Source: Bacteroidia bacterium (GTDB taxonomy: Bacteria > Bacteroidota > Bacteroidia > Bacteroidales > Prolixibacteraceae). Taken from it: a DNA stretch of 64,000 nt. The first letter of the stretch is position 1. Every line of letters begins with the position of its first letter. The notes under the pieces were generated by a model, which was given only the letters and a program-made list of their open reading frames with translations, was not told where the DNA came from and ran no database searches. The stretch lies in NCBI GenBank assembly GCA_025358025.1, contig JANYKW010000108.1, positions 1 to 64,000 on the forward strand, read 5' to 3'. The position numbers and the translations under genes are program-made. Positions 46,629 through 55,166 of the stretch are shown here, one piece after another.

Positions 46629-46877
46629 ATGCTTATGACGGCATCTGATTTAAAGGTTAAGATTATTCGGCAGATAGATTCTCTGGGAAAAGAAGAATTG
46701 GAAGAATTCTATGGCGTTTTGCTCAACTACATCAATGGACAAAAGAATGTAAAAGATTGGGATGCAATGTCAGCGTGTCAGCAAAATGGAATTTATGGAG
46801 CAATTCAAGAAATCGAAGCAGGTGAAGGAATTCTCCATGACATAATTTATCCACAAATGGTGCATAACTTGTGTTGA
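46629..46877 (+). CDS. Small protein, antitoxin-like
   Basis: This 82-residue protein has an N-terminal helical part (LKVKIIRQIDSLGKEELEEFYGVLLNYI) and a C-terminal QNGIYGAIQEIEAGEGI, a pattern like RelB/ParD-type antitoxins of Bacteroidetes that usually end GIPHE..M. The tail LHDIIYPQMVHNLC looks altered, and no toxin gene follows. It may be an orphan or decaying antitoxin. An ATG at 46635 is an alternative start. Confidence 0.45.
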   Translation: MLMTASDLKVKIIRQIDSLGKEELEEFYGVLLNYINGQKNVKDWDAMSACQQNGIYGAIQEIEAGEGILHDIIYPQMVHNLC

Positions 46878-47022
46878 AAATCTGTTGGTAGTCCTTAAAC
46901 AACTGATTTAGGCAAAGATGGTTTTTGCCATCCCCCAAAATATTAATGATGGATTTCCGCTTCTCCTCACTACCTTTGGAAAAGCACAAGAAATAAAAAA
47001 TCTATCTGATCTTAAAAGCTTT

Positions 47023-48582
47023 ATGGCTGAATCGCAGAATAATTACCGCAATAAAAGTAAACCAGGTACCACCATTGAACAGTTGAATGCCTATTATGGC
47101 AAGGTTCCGCCGCAGGCTACAGAAGTTGAGGAGGCGGTTCTCGGGGCCCTGATGCTGGAAAAAGATGCATACCATACAGTCCAGGCCATTCTGAAACCCG
47201 AAAGTTTCTACAAGGAAGAACACAAGAAGATTTTCAATGCAATCAAAGACCTGGCATCCAAGGAAAAACCCATTGACCTGCTGGTCGTTACCCAGGAATT
47301 GAAAAACCGGGGCGAGTTGGATGAAATTGGCGGTCCCCTGTATATCACCCAGTTAACCAGCCGGGTAGCCTCAGCAGCCCACATCGAATTTCATGCCCGC
47401 ATCATCGCCCAGAAATTCATTCAGCGGCAATTGATTCTTATTTCGTCCGAGATTCAGAGCAAGTCGTATGAAGATTCCATGGAGCTGAACGACCTGATTG
47501 ATTTTGCTGAAGCATCTCTGTTCAGGGTCACCGAGGGGAATATCACAAAAGAGTCACAGCCTATTAAACCCTTGCTGCAAAGAGCCGTTGTACAGATTGA
47601 GATTAACTCCAAAAAACCCGACGGACTGAGTGGCATCGCTTCAGGATTCTCCAAGCTGGATCATATAACCGGAGGATGGCAAAAGACCGATCTGATTATT
47701 ATTGCTGCAAGGCCTGCCATGGGTAAAACAGCATTTGTACTGACCATGGCACGCAACATGTCTGTCATTCATAAAGTTCCGGTAGCTGTATTTTCGTTGG
47801 AGATGTCCTCACTTCAACTTGTGAACCGTCTGATCTCCGCTGAAACAGAGCTTGGTTCCGACAAAATTAAAAGTGGCAGGCTGGAAAACTGGGAATGGGA
47901 AGTTTTCAACCGGAAGCTTAAGAATCTGGAAGAGGCTCCACTGTTCATCGACGACACCCCTGCCCTCTCCATTTTCGAATTCAGGGCCAAATGCAGGAGG
48001 TTGAAGATGCAGTACAACATTGGCATCGTCGTAGTCGATTATCTTCAGCTGATGACCGCAGGAGGCGATATAAGGGGAAACCGTGAGCAGGAAGTGAGTA
48101 TGATTTCCCGAAACCTGAAAGCCATCGCCAAGGAGATCGACGTACCGATCGTTGCACTCTCCCAGCTGAACAGATCGGTCGAATCGCGCGAAGGCAAGCG
48201 GCCGCAACTTTCGGATCTCCGCGAATCGGGTGCGATTGAACAGGATGCCGATATGGTAATGTTCATACACCGTCCGGAATATTACGGCATCCTGCTGGAT
48301 CAGGACAACAACTCTTTAAAGGGTGTGGCTGAGATCATTGTTGCCAAGCACCGCAACGGGGCCATCGGTGAGTTTCACCTGTCGTTCAAGGCTCATCTGG
48401 CCCGGTTCAGCGATTTTGAACCGACCCATGAAGAACACTCGATCAGTGATCTTCACAAACCAAACGGGAAAAATGTATACCACTCCAAAATGAATGCCGA
48501 GCCCAGCAGGATAGAAAGTGAACAAGGCAAATCTGACTTCGGCCGGCCGGGAACCAGTTTTGCGGATGACACGCCATTTTAA
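47023..48582 (+). CDS. dnaB: Replicative DNA helicase
   Basis: This 519-residue hexameric helicase has the N-terminal DnaB domain (VPPQATEVEEAVLGALMLEKDAY) and a RecA-like motor with Walker A AARPAMGKTAF, VVVDYLQLM and SQLNRSVESREGKRPQLSDLRESGAIEQDAD. The frame extends upstream to 46918, but the ATG at 47023 is the family start. Its TAA is inside the terminator hairpin. Confidence 0.95.
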   Translation: MAESQNNYRNKSKPGTTIEQLNAYYGKVPPQATEVEEAVLGALMLEKDAYHTVQAILKPESFYKEEHKKIFNAIKDLASKEKPIDLLVVTQELKNRGELDEIGGPLYITQLTSRVASAAHIEFHARIIAQKFIQRQLILISSEIQSKSYEDSMELNDLIDFAEASLFRVTEGNITKESQPIKPLLQRAVVQIEINSKKPDGLSGIASGFSKLDHITGGWQKTDLIIIAARPAMGKTAFVLTMARNMSVIHKVPVAVFSLEMSSLQLVNRLISAETELGSDKIKSGRLENWEWEVFNRKLKNLEEAPLFIDDTPALSIFEFRAKCRRLKMQYNIGIVVVDYLQLMTAGGDIRGNREQEVSMISRNLKAIAKEIDVPIVALSQLNRSVESREGKRPQLSDLRESGAIEQDADMVMFIHRPEYYGILLDQDNNSLKGVAEIIVAKHRNGAIGEFHLSFKAHLARFSDFEPTHEEHSISDLHKPNGKNVYHSKMNAEPSRIESEQGKSDFGRPGTSFADDTPF

Positions 48583-48621
48583 ATAAGAAAGGCTGCCCGG
48601 AGAGGCAGCCTTTCTTATTTA
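48580..48621. terminator. Bidirectional terminator between dnaB and susD
   Basis: An 18-bp inverted repeat (TAAATAAGAAAGGCTGCC and its complement) with a 6-nt loop begins with the dnaB stop codon itself. A/T tracts flank both sides, so it can serve both convergent genes. Confidence 0.9.
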
Positions 48622-48629
48622 AAGCTCAA

Positions 48630-50126
48630 TCAGGGATTTTGCACAATCAGCGGATTGGCATCAATTTCATCTTGCGGAATCATCCATGTCCACAGACTTC
48701 CTCCAGCCGGAACATTATAGACAACACAATAAGCCTCAACATGAGCACCCTGTCCTGCTGTGGCACCTACAGTTCTGACCAATGGAAGGTTTAACCGTTT
48801 TAAATCGGTCCAGTTTCTACCTTCACCCCAAAGCTCAATTCTTCTCTGGATCAGTATTTCATCGATCAAATCCTGTCCTGTCTTGGTTGATTTGACATAC
48901 GCCGGATCTCTGTCCTTGGCCAGCAAGTAAAGTACATCTCTTGCTTCAGTCTCTTTCCCGGACCGGGCCAAAGCCTCTGCCTCTACCAGGTACATCTCTG
49001 CAACCCGGATCCATGGGTAGTCACCACGGCTATCAGAAACGGAAACGGCTTTAAATTTGGAGCTCATATAATTATATCTCACACCGGCTGGAGGCACTTC
49101 AGGCAGTTTAAGTGCCACAGCGGTAGGATACCAGAAACTCTTTCTCACATCGGTGGCTGATATCTTATCGTACAAATCTTTGGAGATTGATTTCGGACAG
49201 GTACGAATTACGGTGGAATTATAATTATGCGACATATAAGCGTAGAAGGAATAGAAGTAGAGTGTCTGGTCTTCCTGAACATAGTCAGACCACAGGTTCT
49301 CCGGATTTGTCTGATTTTTATATCCCTCCTGATGCTGGACAGCTGTCATAAAGGAATACCCGACTTTTGCGGCATTTGCTGAAGCAGCAGCTTGCGTCCA
49401 GTTCCCCTGGACAAGCGCAACCTGTGCCTGAATAGCAAGGGCAACAGATTTATTTAAATGAGATTTGTTTGCCCTGTTGTACCCCTCAAGGTTGGTTATG
49501 GCAGCCGCCAGGTCAGCATTAATTTTGGTGTATACCTCAGCGACCGTGTTCCTTGCCTGACCATCATAAGTTACCTGCTCCATATAAGGTACTCCCAACT
49601 GGCCGTTGGCTCCTCCCGGAACAAACCTGTCTGCCCAAAGCTGTACCAGCATGAAGTGTGCCCAGGCCCTGTAGGTCAATGCCTGACCTTTGATATACTT
49701 CTTCTCGGCATCAGACCCGACGATCTTGTCAATGTTATTGATGATCTGGTTGATATTGCCAATCAACCTGTAGAGGTTTGTCCAATACAAAACAGTGCCA
49801 GATTTCTGATTCCTATGATCTACCCACTTGTAGGTGTTTAAGAACCAAGTACTTGCAGTACTATTGAAAATATTGTCTGTTCCAAGAAAATCAATATGTT
49901 CATACAAACCTGCAAACCCTCCATGTGCCTGGGTACTGTTGTACTGGTTGTACATGGACCTGTGGACTCCATTGAGAGCGCCCCAGGCTCCGGAGATAGT
50001 AGTAAAAACATCATTAGCGGATAGCTGATCGGTAGGGCGGGTTTCCAGAAAATCCTTAGAGCAGGAGATTGGAATCATCAACAAGCCTGCTGCTAACATC
50101 AAAATATAAATTCTTAATTTTTTCAT
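48630..50126 (-). CDS. SusD/RagB-family outer-membrane nutrient-binding lipoprotein
   Basis: This 498-residue lipoprotein has a signal peptide with lipobox IPISC (C22) followed by SKDFLETRPTDQLSANDVF, and the helical TPR-type SusD body with the C-terminal ELWGEGRNWTDLKRLNLPLV. It forms the lid on the SusC pore encoded 13 bp upstream. The substrate is unknown; no enzyme lies beside it. Confidence 0.92.
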   Translation of the reverse strand: MKKLRIYILMLAAGLLMIPISCSKDFLETRPTDQLSANDVFTTISGAWGALNGVHRSMYNQYNSTQAHGGFAGLYEHIDFLGTDNIFNSTASTWFLNTYKWVDHRNQKSGTVLYWTNLYRLIGNINQIINNIDKIVGSDAEKKYIKGQALTYRAWAHFMLVQLWADRFVPGGANGQLGVPYMEQVTYDGQARNTVAEVYTKINADLAAAITNLEGYNRANKSHLNKSVALAIQAQVALVQGNWTQAAASANAAKVGYSFMTAVQHQEGYKNQTNPENLWSDYVQEDQTLYFYSFYAYMSHNYNSTVIRTCPKSISKDLYDKISATDVRKSFWYPTAVALKLPEVPPAGVRYNYMSSKFKAVSVSDSRGDYPWIRVAEMYLVEAEALARSGKETEARDVLYLLAKDRDPAYVKSTKTGQDLIDEILIQRRIELWGEGRNWTDLKRLNLPLVRTVGATAGQGAHVEAYCVVYNVPAGGSLWTWMIPQDEIDANPLIVQNP

Positions 50127-50139
50127 AACATCTTTACGT

Positions 50140-53100
50140 TTAGAAGTTTACATTAACACCTAAAGTTAAAATTCTGTTGAATCCAACATCATTTAAAATA
50201 CTTCCGCTAAAGTTCTGGGTTGGATCCAGTCCCTTCTTGGAAGAGATCAGGGCAAGGTTCTCAGCAGAAAGATAAACGCGTAATGCATTCATATCCAAAT
50301 TCTTTAGAACATTTGGCTTGAAACTGTAAGAAATATTGATATTCCTCAGGGAGTAATAAGTTGAACTGAGCAGCCACCTGGAAGAGGCTGCATTAAAGTT
50401 GGTGGTCTTGGAGTTATCCATTCTCGGCACGTTGGTAATCTGACCGGGGGTAGTCCACCGATCCATAATATCAACTGACTTTGCTGTACCAAAATTTCCG
50501 GAAGACATCAGGGATGCCCAGTTGGAATCGTAGGATTTACCTCCAATTGAATAGTTAAACTGAATGGAGATATCAATTCCATATACATTGAAGGATGGAG
50601 TCACCGAGCCGAAAACATCCGGCATACTGGTGCCGGCCCAGTCATATTTGGCCTTGGCCTGATTTAGTGTAACTTTTGTGCCATCGGCCATGGTTTTGCA
50701 ATCTGTGTCAGCCCAAACCAATGCCTCATCAAAAAGATAAAGTGCGTCGCCATTGGCAGGATCCACGCCATACCACTGACGAAGCCAATAATCATAAATT
50801 GATCCTCCCTCTGCACGCTTGTAGCTACCTGAAATAATACCGTTGACACGATTCTTTTCAGGTAATTGCGTAATTTCATTTTTATTGGTAGCGGCAATCA
50901 GGTTGAGATTAAAACTGAAATTCTTCTTTTTAACCAGCTGCGCTGTAAGGTCAACTTCAAATCCCCGGTTGTAAAGTTTACCAATATTTCTGTTTTGTGA
51001 TGTATAACCGGTTGTCGGGGCAAGAGGTACTGCAAAGATGAGGTCTCTGGATTCTTTGTTGTACCAGTCGACTGTGCCTCTCAACAAGTTGTCAAAGATA
51101 CTGAATTCAAGTCCTATATCAGTCTGCGCGGTAGTCTCCCATTGAAGTTCAGGATTCCCGGGAACGGTCGATTGTATGTAGCCCGGTTCTGCCGCGTTGA
51201 AATTATAGTTGTACAATACCTGCCATGCGTAGTAGCTGATACCTCCATCGTTGCCATTCAGTCCATAGGAAGTTCTCAACTTTAAAAGGTCGACCCATTT
51301 CACTTCTGACATGAAATTTTCGCTGTTGATTTTCCATCCTCCTCCAAAAGAGTAGAAATTACCCCATCTGACCTGGTTTTCAAATTTTGATGATCCATCT
51401 CTTCTGAAAGAGGTTTCAAAAGTATATTTGCCATTCTCATAACCGTACGTTGCACGTGAAATATAACCTTCGGTACGATGGTTATCCACATAGGAGGAAA
51501 GGCTGTTGGTGGTTGTGAAGTTGATTAACTCTGAATTATCAGGGATTACCTGGCCCTGACGAAAACCGTAAAGTTCCTTGTACTGATTTCTATAGGCTTC
51601 GTGACCAGCCATAACCTTTACCTCATGCTTTCCAAAATTCTTGTTGTAAGTAAGAATCTGGTTATTGGTGAAAGTATACCGAATAGAACTTGTTTTAGAG
51701 GAACGGCCGGAAGGAGCTCCGTCACCAACCATCGTGTTTTCATATCTGCCAGAATAGGCATTGTTTATATCAATAGAACTCGACAGGCGAAATTTAAAAT
51801 CTTTGAGAAAAGAAAATTCCGCATAGGTTCTTGACTGAACTGTATTCCGCTCAAAACTCCTGTCGTTCAGCATGTGCTCCGCAATACCATGACGGCCGTT
51901 GTTCTGGGCTCTTGCACCATAGGTAACACCGTCCTGAACAACCTGGCCACCAATATCCCATTGCTGCTGGCCTGTTGCATCGAGGATGTAATCACCTGTT
52001 GCCCTGTTGTGGAGGTAAACCGGATAAATCGGGCCCATGGTCCTGGCAAAATAAATTGGATTTGCATAACCCGTACTGCTTTCCGTATTGGCTGAATTGG
52101 AGGTATTGTAGGATGCACTGATATTTGCACCAAAAGTGAGCCACTTCTTCGGGGTTACATTGATGTTACCCCTTGCAGTGATCCGTTCGTAATCGGTCTT
52201 TTTGATCCAGCCATGGTCTGAGGTGTAACCGGCAGATAGATAATAGTCTACCATCTCTGATCCGCCATTGGCGGTCACGGTAGCATCTGTTCTGTTCCCA
52301 AGAGTCTCAACCGGTGAGTACCAATCCGTGTCGGTCCAAAGAAGTGTATTTGCAGCCGGATTTAGCTTTCCATCCACACCCACAACCTGGTCATTTGCAA
52401 TGCCTTTGTAAGGATTGTAACCGAGTTGCGAAACGATACCGTTGGAGGTTGATCCTGATGCCAGAATACTTGCCTGGTCAATCGGCCTGGTAGATGTAAC
52501 CAAACTGTTTCTCAATGATTCCCACATGATAGGATAATACTGGAATGCATCTATCCGGTCGTACTCAGGAAGACCCCTTCCGGATACACCCTGGGAAATG
52601 CTTGTGTTGATGCTCAATTTCTCCTTTTTACCCTTTTTGGTTGTTATCATGATCACCCCGTTGGAACCTCTGGCACCATATAGCGCAGTGGAGGCTGCAT
52701 CCTTCAAAAAATTGACCGTTTCAATATCCGCAGGATTAATGTTTGCCATTACACCATTAAAAGGAGAACCATCCAATACGATCAAAGGATCTGATGAGTA
52801 ATTCACAGAGCCAAACCCCCTGATCCTGATCGTCGGATCACTTCCGGGTTGTCCGTATGAAGTATTTACCTGTACTCCTGCTGCTGCTCCGGAAAGGGCT
52901 GAAAGAACGTTGGTAACTGGTCTTTTCTCCAGGGTGGCTGCATTAACCGAGGTTATCGCACCGGTCAAACTTGATTTCTTGGCTGTGCCAAAGGCAACCA
53001 CCACAACTTCATCTACTGCAACACGCTCAGACTGCATGACTACCTGGTACGTTTTCGCATTGGTCAGGGCAACCTCAATGGATGTAAAACCGACGAAAGA

Positions 53101-53322
53101 AACCGTTAAATTTTTGGCACCTACAGGAACTTTCAGGGAAAAATGGCCATCCATGTCAGTAACAGTACCTACTGTGGTTCCTTTCACAATAACAGAGGCT
53201 CCGGGGATTGTAGATCCATCATCAGCGGAGGTGACCACTCCCGAGACATCCCTGGTTTGGGAGAAAACCAGTTGCAGTCCGATCAGACAGAGAAAAACAA
53301 GCAACAAATAAATTTTTTTCAT
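50140..53322 (-). CDS. SusC/RagA-family TonB-dependent transporter
   Basis: This 1060-residue outer-membrane transporter has a signal peptide (about 1-21), a CarboxypepD_reg-like N-terminal domain (about 25-100), a TonB-box-like EVVVVAFG, the plug (LSGAAAGVQV, DPTIRIRGFGS, DPLIVLDG) and a 22-strand barrel ending FNRILTLGVNVNF. It imports the ligand captured by the SusD partner, driven by TonB. Confidence 0.93.
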   Translation of the reverse strand: MKKIYLLLVFLCLIGLQLVFSQTRDVSGVVTSADDGSTIPGASVIVKGTTVGTVTDMDGHFSLKVPVGAKNLTVSFVGFTSIEVALTNAKTYQVVMQSERVAVDEVVVVAFGTAKKSSLTGAITSVNAATLEKRPVTNVLSALSGAAAGVQVNTSYGQPGSDPTIRIRGFGSVNYSSDPLIVLDGSPFNGVMANINPADIETVNFLKDAASTALYGARGSNGVIMITTKKGKKEKLSINTSISQGVSGRGLPEYDRIDAFQYYPIMWESLRNSLVTSTRPIDQASILASGSTSNGIVSQLGYNPYKGIANDQVVGVDGKLNPAANTLLWTDTDWYSPVETLGNRTDATVTANGGSEMVDYYLSAGYTSDHGWIKKTDYERITARGNINVTPKKWLTFGANISASYNTSNSANTESSTGYANPIYFARTMGPIYPVYLHNRATGDYILDATGQQQWDIGGQVVQDGVTYGARAQNNGRHGIAEHMLNDRSFERNTVQSRTYAEFSFLKDFKFRLSSSIDINNAYSGRYENTMVGDGAPSGRSSKTSSIRYTFTNNQILTYNKNFGKHEVKVMAGHEAYRNQYKELYGFRQGQVIPDNSELINFTTTNSLSSYVDNHRTEGYISRATYGYENGKYTFETSFRRDGSSKFENQVRWGNFYSFGGGWKINSENFMSEVKWVDLLKLRTSYGLNGNDGGISYYAWQVLYNYNFNAAEPGYIQSTVPGNPELQWETTAQTDIGLEFSIFDNLLRGTVDWYNKESRDLIFAVPLAPTTGYTSQNRNIGKLYNRGFEVDLTAQLVKKKNFSFNLNLIAATNKNEITQLPEKNRVNGIISGSYKRAEGGSIYDYWLRQWYGVDPANGDALYLFDEALVWADTDCKTMADGTKVTLNQAKAKYDWAGTSMPDVFGSVTPSFNVYGIDISIQFNYSIGGKSYDSNWASLMSSGNFGTAKSVDIMDRWTTPGQITNVPRMDNSKTTNFNAASSRWLLSSTYYSLRNINISYSFKPNVLKNLDMNALRVYLSAENLALISSKKGLDPTQNFSGSILNDVGFNRILTLGVNVNF

Positions 53323-53418
53323 TAATTTACTTTTTAGATTATACCTGGTTTAAAATACTTTGAAATAACACAATTTTGTCAAAAAGACTAACGAATTGTT
53401 AATTTTTGAGTACCAAAA

Positions 53419-53448
53419 CAAATATATGTTAATTAATTGAAAATTCAA
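53419..53448 (-). promoter_or_regulatory. Promoter of the first SusC/SusD pair
   Basis: On the - strand TTG (53446-53448), 19 nt and TATATTTG (53419-53426) match the consensus. The leader to the ATG is about 95 nt. The rest of the 397-bp gap (53323-53719), apart from the terminator at its far end, shows no gene I can support. Confidence 0.65.
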
Positions 53449-53660
53449 TGTCCAATATCAAAAATTCAATATTTGTAATGATTACAAAAATCTTTCTTTT
53501 CAATTCCTGATCGGAAGGCTCTTAAAAATCATTCTTACAAATCTAAATAGCTGATTAATACCATATTTCCAACCAGGATACTGTTGTTCGGCAAGGGTTG
53601 GAATGGCGTTAACTAAGGTTGGTTCAATTAAAGATAACAAATAAGACACCGTTTTAAGCA

Positions 53661-53701
53661 AAAAAAGAGGATGTCTAATCTTTTTAGACACCCTCTTTTT
53701 T
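53661..53701 (-). terminator. Terminator of the second SusC/SusD pair
   Basis: On the - strand AGAGGGTGTCT and AGACATCCTCT form a stem with one mismatch, followed by a run of seven T. It lies 19 bp past the SusD stop. Confidence 0.85.
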
Positions 53702-53719
53702 TATTTAAAAATGATCCTT

Positions 53720-55147
53720 TTATCTGGTACCACCAGCCCACCATACTTTCTCAGTATAGACATAAGCTCCGTCCCCGTAAGCATCCCTTACATTAGGATT
53801 TGTAGTAACGTCGCTACTTCCGTAACCGAACCGCAAAGGAAACTGTAGAGTATTTACAAGAGTAACAGGGGTTTCATTCATACCTTTCAAGCGCCGATAG
53901 TCGCAAAATGCTTCTACACCTTCGTCCTCATAGGCAGCAAGATACTTCTGATTCATGATTTCTTTCAATGGGTTGGCATCGAAAAGTGGCTTAACACTGG
54001 CAGTGTAGTATGTACTTGCATCTGTGGCAGTCAACCCGACTTTCACAAATGCAGCTTTGATACCCTCTATCAATGCAGCTTCAGCATTTGTTACCGAGGC
54101 AGGAGTTTGTCTCATGTATGCTTCTGCTTTCAAAAATTGAAGTTCATGATAGCTCAACAAATAAGTTGGGGCTGTAGTGGAGGTGAGTCCGGAATAGGCA
54201 TAATATGACTGACGCTGATCAGGTTTCCCATTGGGAGCAAAGACGATCGTACCACCGGTGGTTACAGGCTTAAAGAATTTAGCCTTTCTTGGGTCATTTC
54301 TTGCAACAAGCTTGTCATTCAAGCTCTGGCTGGCTCCAAAATAGTTGCGATCCTGAAAAAATCGGGAGAAGGGATTTACAGATGTACTTCCATTGTAGTT
54401 GAATTTGAACTCTTCGGAACTGCTGGCGAAGGATGCAGCTGCATATTCGATAACCTTACTGTAGTTGGGAGCAGATTTCGACAAGCGCATGGTATATCGT
54501 GCCAATAACGCATTTGCAGCTTTTATCCATTTTGGCTTATTCCCTCCATAAATCAGATCCTGGGTACCAAGAGAAGGAAATGTCGTTGTTTTATTCAGGT
54601 TTACAATGGCCTCATTCAACAATCGGAAAACCTCTGTGTATATTGCCTGCTGTTTATCAATTTTAGGCTGAAAGATAACTCCTGGCTGGATTGCTTCTGT
54701 AAATGGTACATCTCCATACATGTCAGTAAGCATGGCAAGATTATAGGCGAAGAGAACCTGAGCAATCCCAAGATTAAGATAATTGCCTGCTTCATCACCA
54801 GAAGTACATTTATCAATGACAATCTTCAGGGTATGAAGATTATTGTACTGACTAACCCATCCATTGTTATACGTGGAAGATGAAACAGGTTCGTTAACCC
54901 GGATTTCGGCATTGTACATTTGCCCCCAGACGCCAACATTCAGCTCCATATAGCAGGAGGTATAAAATGCATAATCCGAACCTGTAATGGAGAATGCGGT
55001 TGATGTCATCACGTCGGTTACTATTAACCGGCTGGCCATATTCGTGGGATTGTTTGGATTTTGATTGATTTCATCCATTATGCTCTCAGAACACGCGGCC
55101 ATCGTGAAAATCAACAGGAACAATGAATATAATTTGATTGATTTCAT
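53720..55147 (-). CDS. SusD/RagB-like lipoprotein (SusD_2 type)
   Basis: This 475-residue lipoprotein has lipobox MAAC (C19) followed by SESIMDEINQNPNNPT, typical of the SusD-like_2 branch. Its helical repeats include EVFRLLNEAIVNLNKT and the KWIKAANALLARYTMRLS segment. It is partnered with the SusC gene 19 bp upstream. Confidence 0.9.
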   Translation of the reverse strand: MKSIKLYSLFLLIFTMAACSESIMDEINQNPNNPTNMASRLIVTDVMTSTAFSITGSDYAFYTSCYMELNVGVWGQMYNAEIRVNEPVSSSTYNNGWVSQYNNLHTLKIVIDKCTSGDEAGNYLNLGIAQVLFAYNLAMLTDMYGDVPFTEAIQPGVIFQPKIDKQQAIYTEVFRLLNEAIVNLNKTTTFPSLGTQDLIYGGNKPKWIKAANALLARYTMRLSKSAPNYSKVIEYAAASFASSSEEFKFNYNGSTSVNPFSRFFQDRNYFGASQSLNDKLVARNDPRKAKFFKPVTTGGTIVFAPNGKPDQRQSYYAYSGLTSTTAPTYLLSYHELQFLKAEAYMRQTPASVTNAEAALIEGIKAAFVKVGLTATDASTYYTASVKPLFDANPLKEIMNQKYLAAYEDEGVEAFCDYRRLKGMNETPVTLVNTLQFPLRFGYGSSDVTTNPNVRDAYGDGAYVYTEKVWWAGGTR

Positions 55148-55166
55148 GATATGACAATATTATAAA

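Noticed and set aside
46918-47022. 35-residue extension of dnaB
   Set aside because: DnaB homology starts near the ATG at 47023; the extension has no family support.
49458-49841. 127-residue open frame on the + strand inside susD
   Set aside because: It lies fully antisense to a clear SusD gene and has no motif or start signal.
53500-53691. 63-residue open frame on the - strand in the SusC/SusD gap
   Set aside because: It runs into the terminator hairpin and shows no recognisable domain; a decayed transposase end is possible but cannot be supported.
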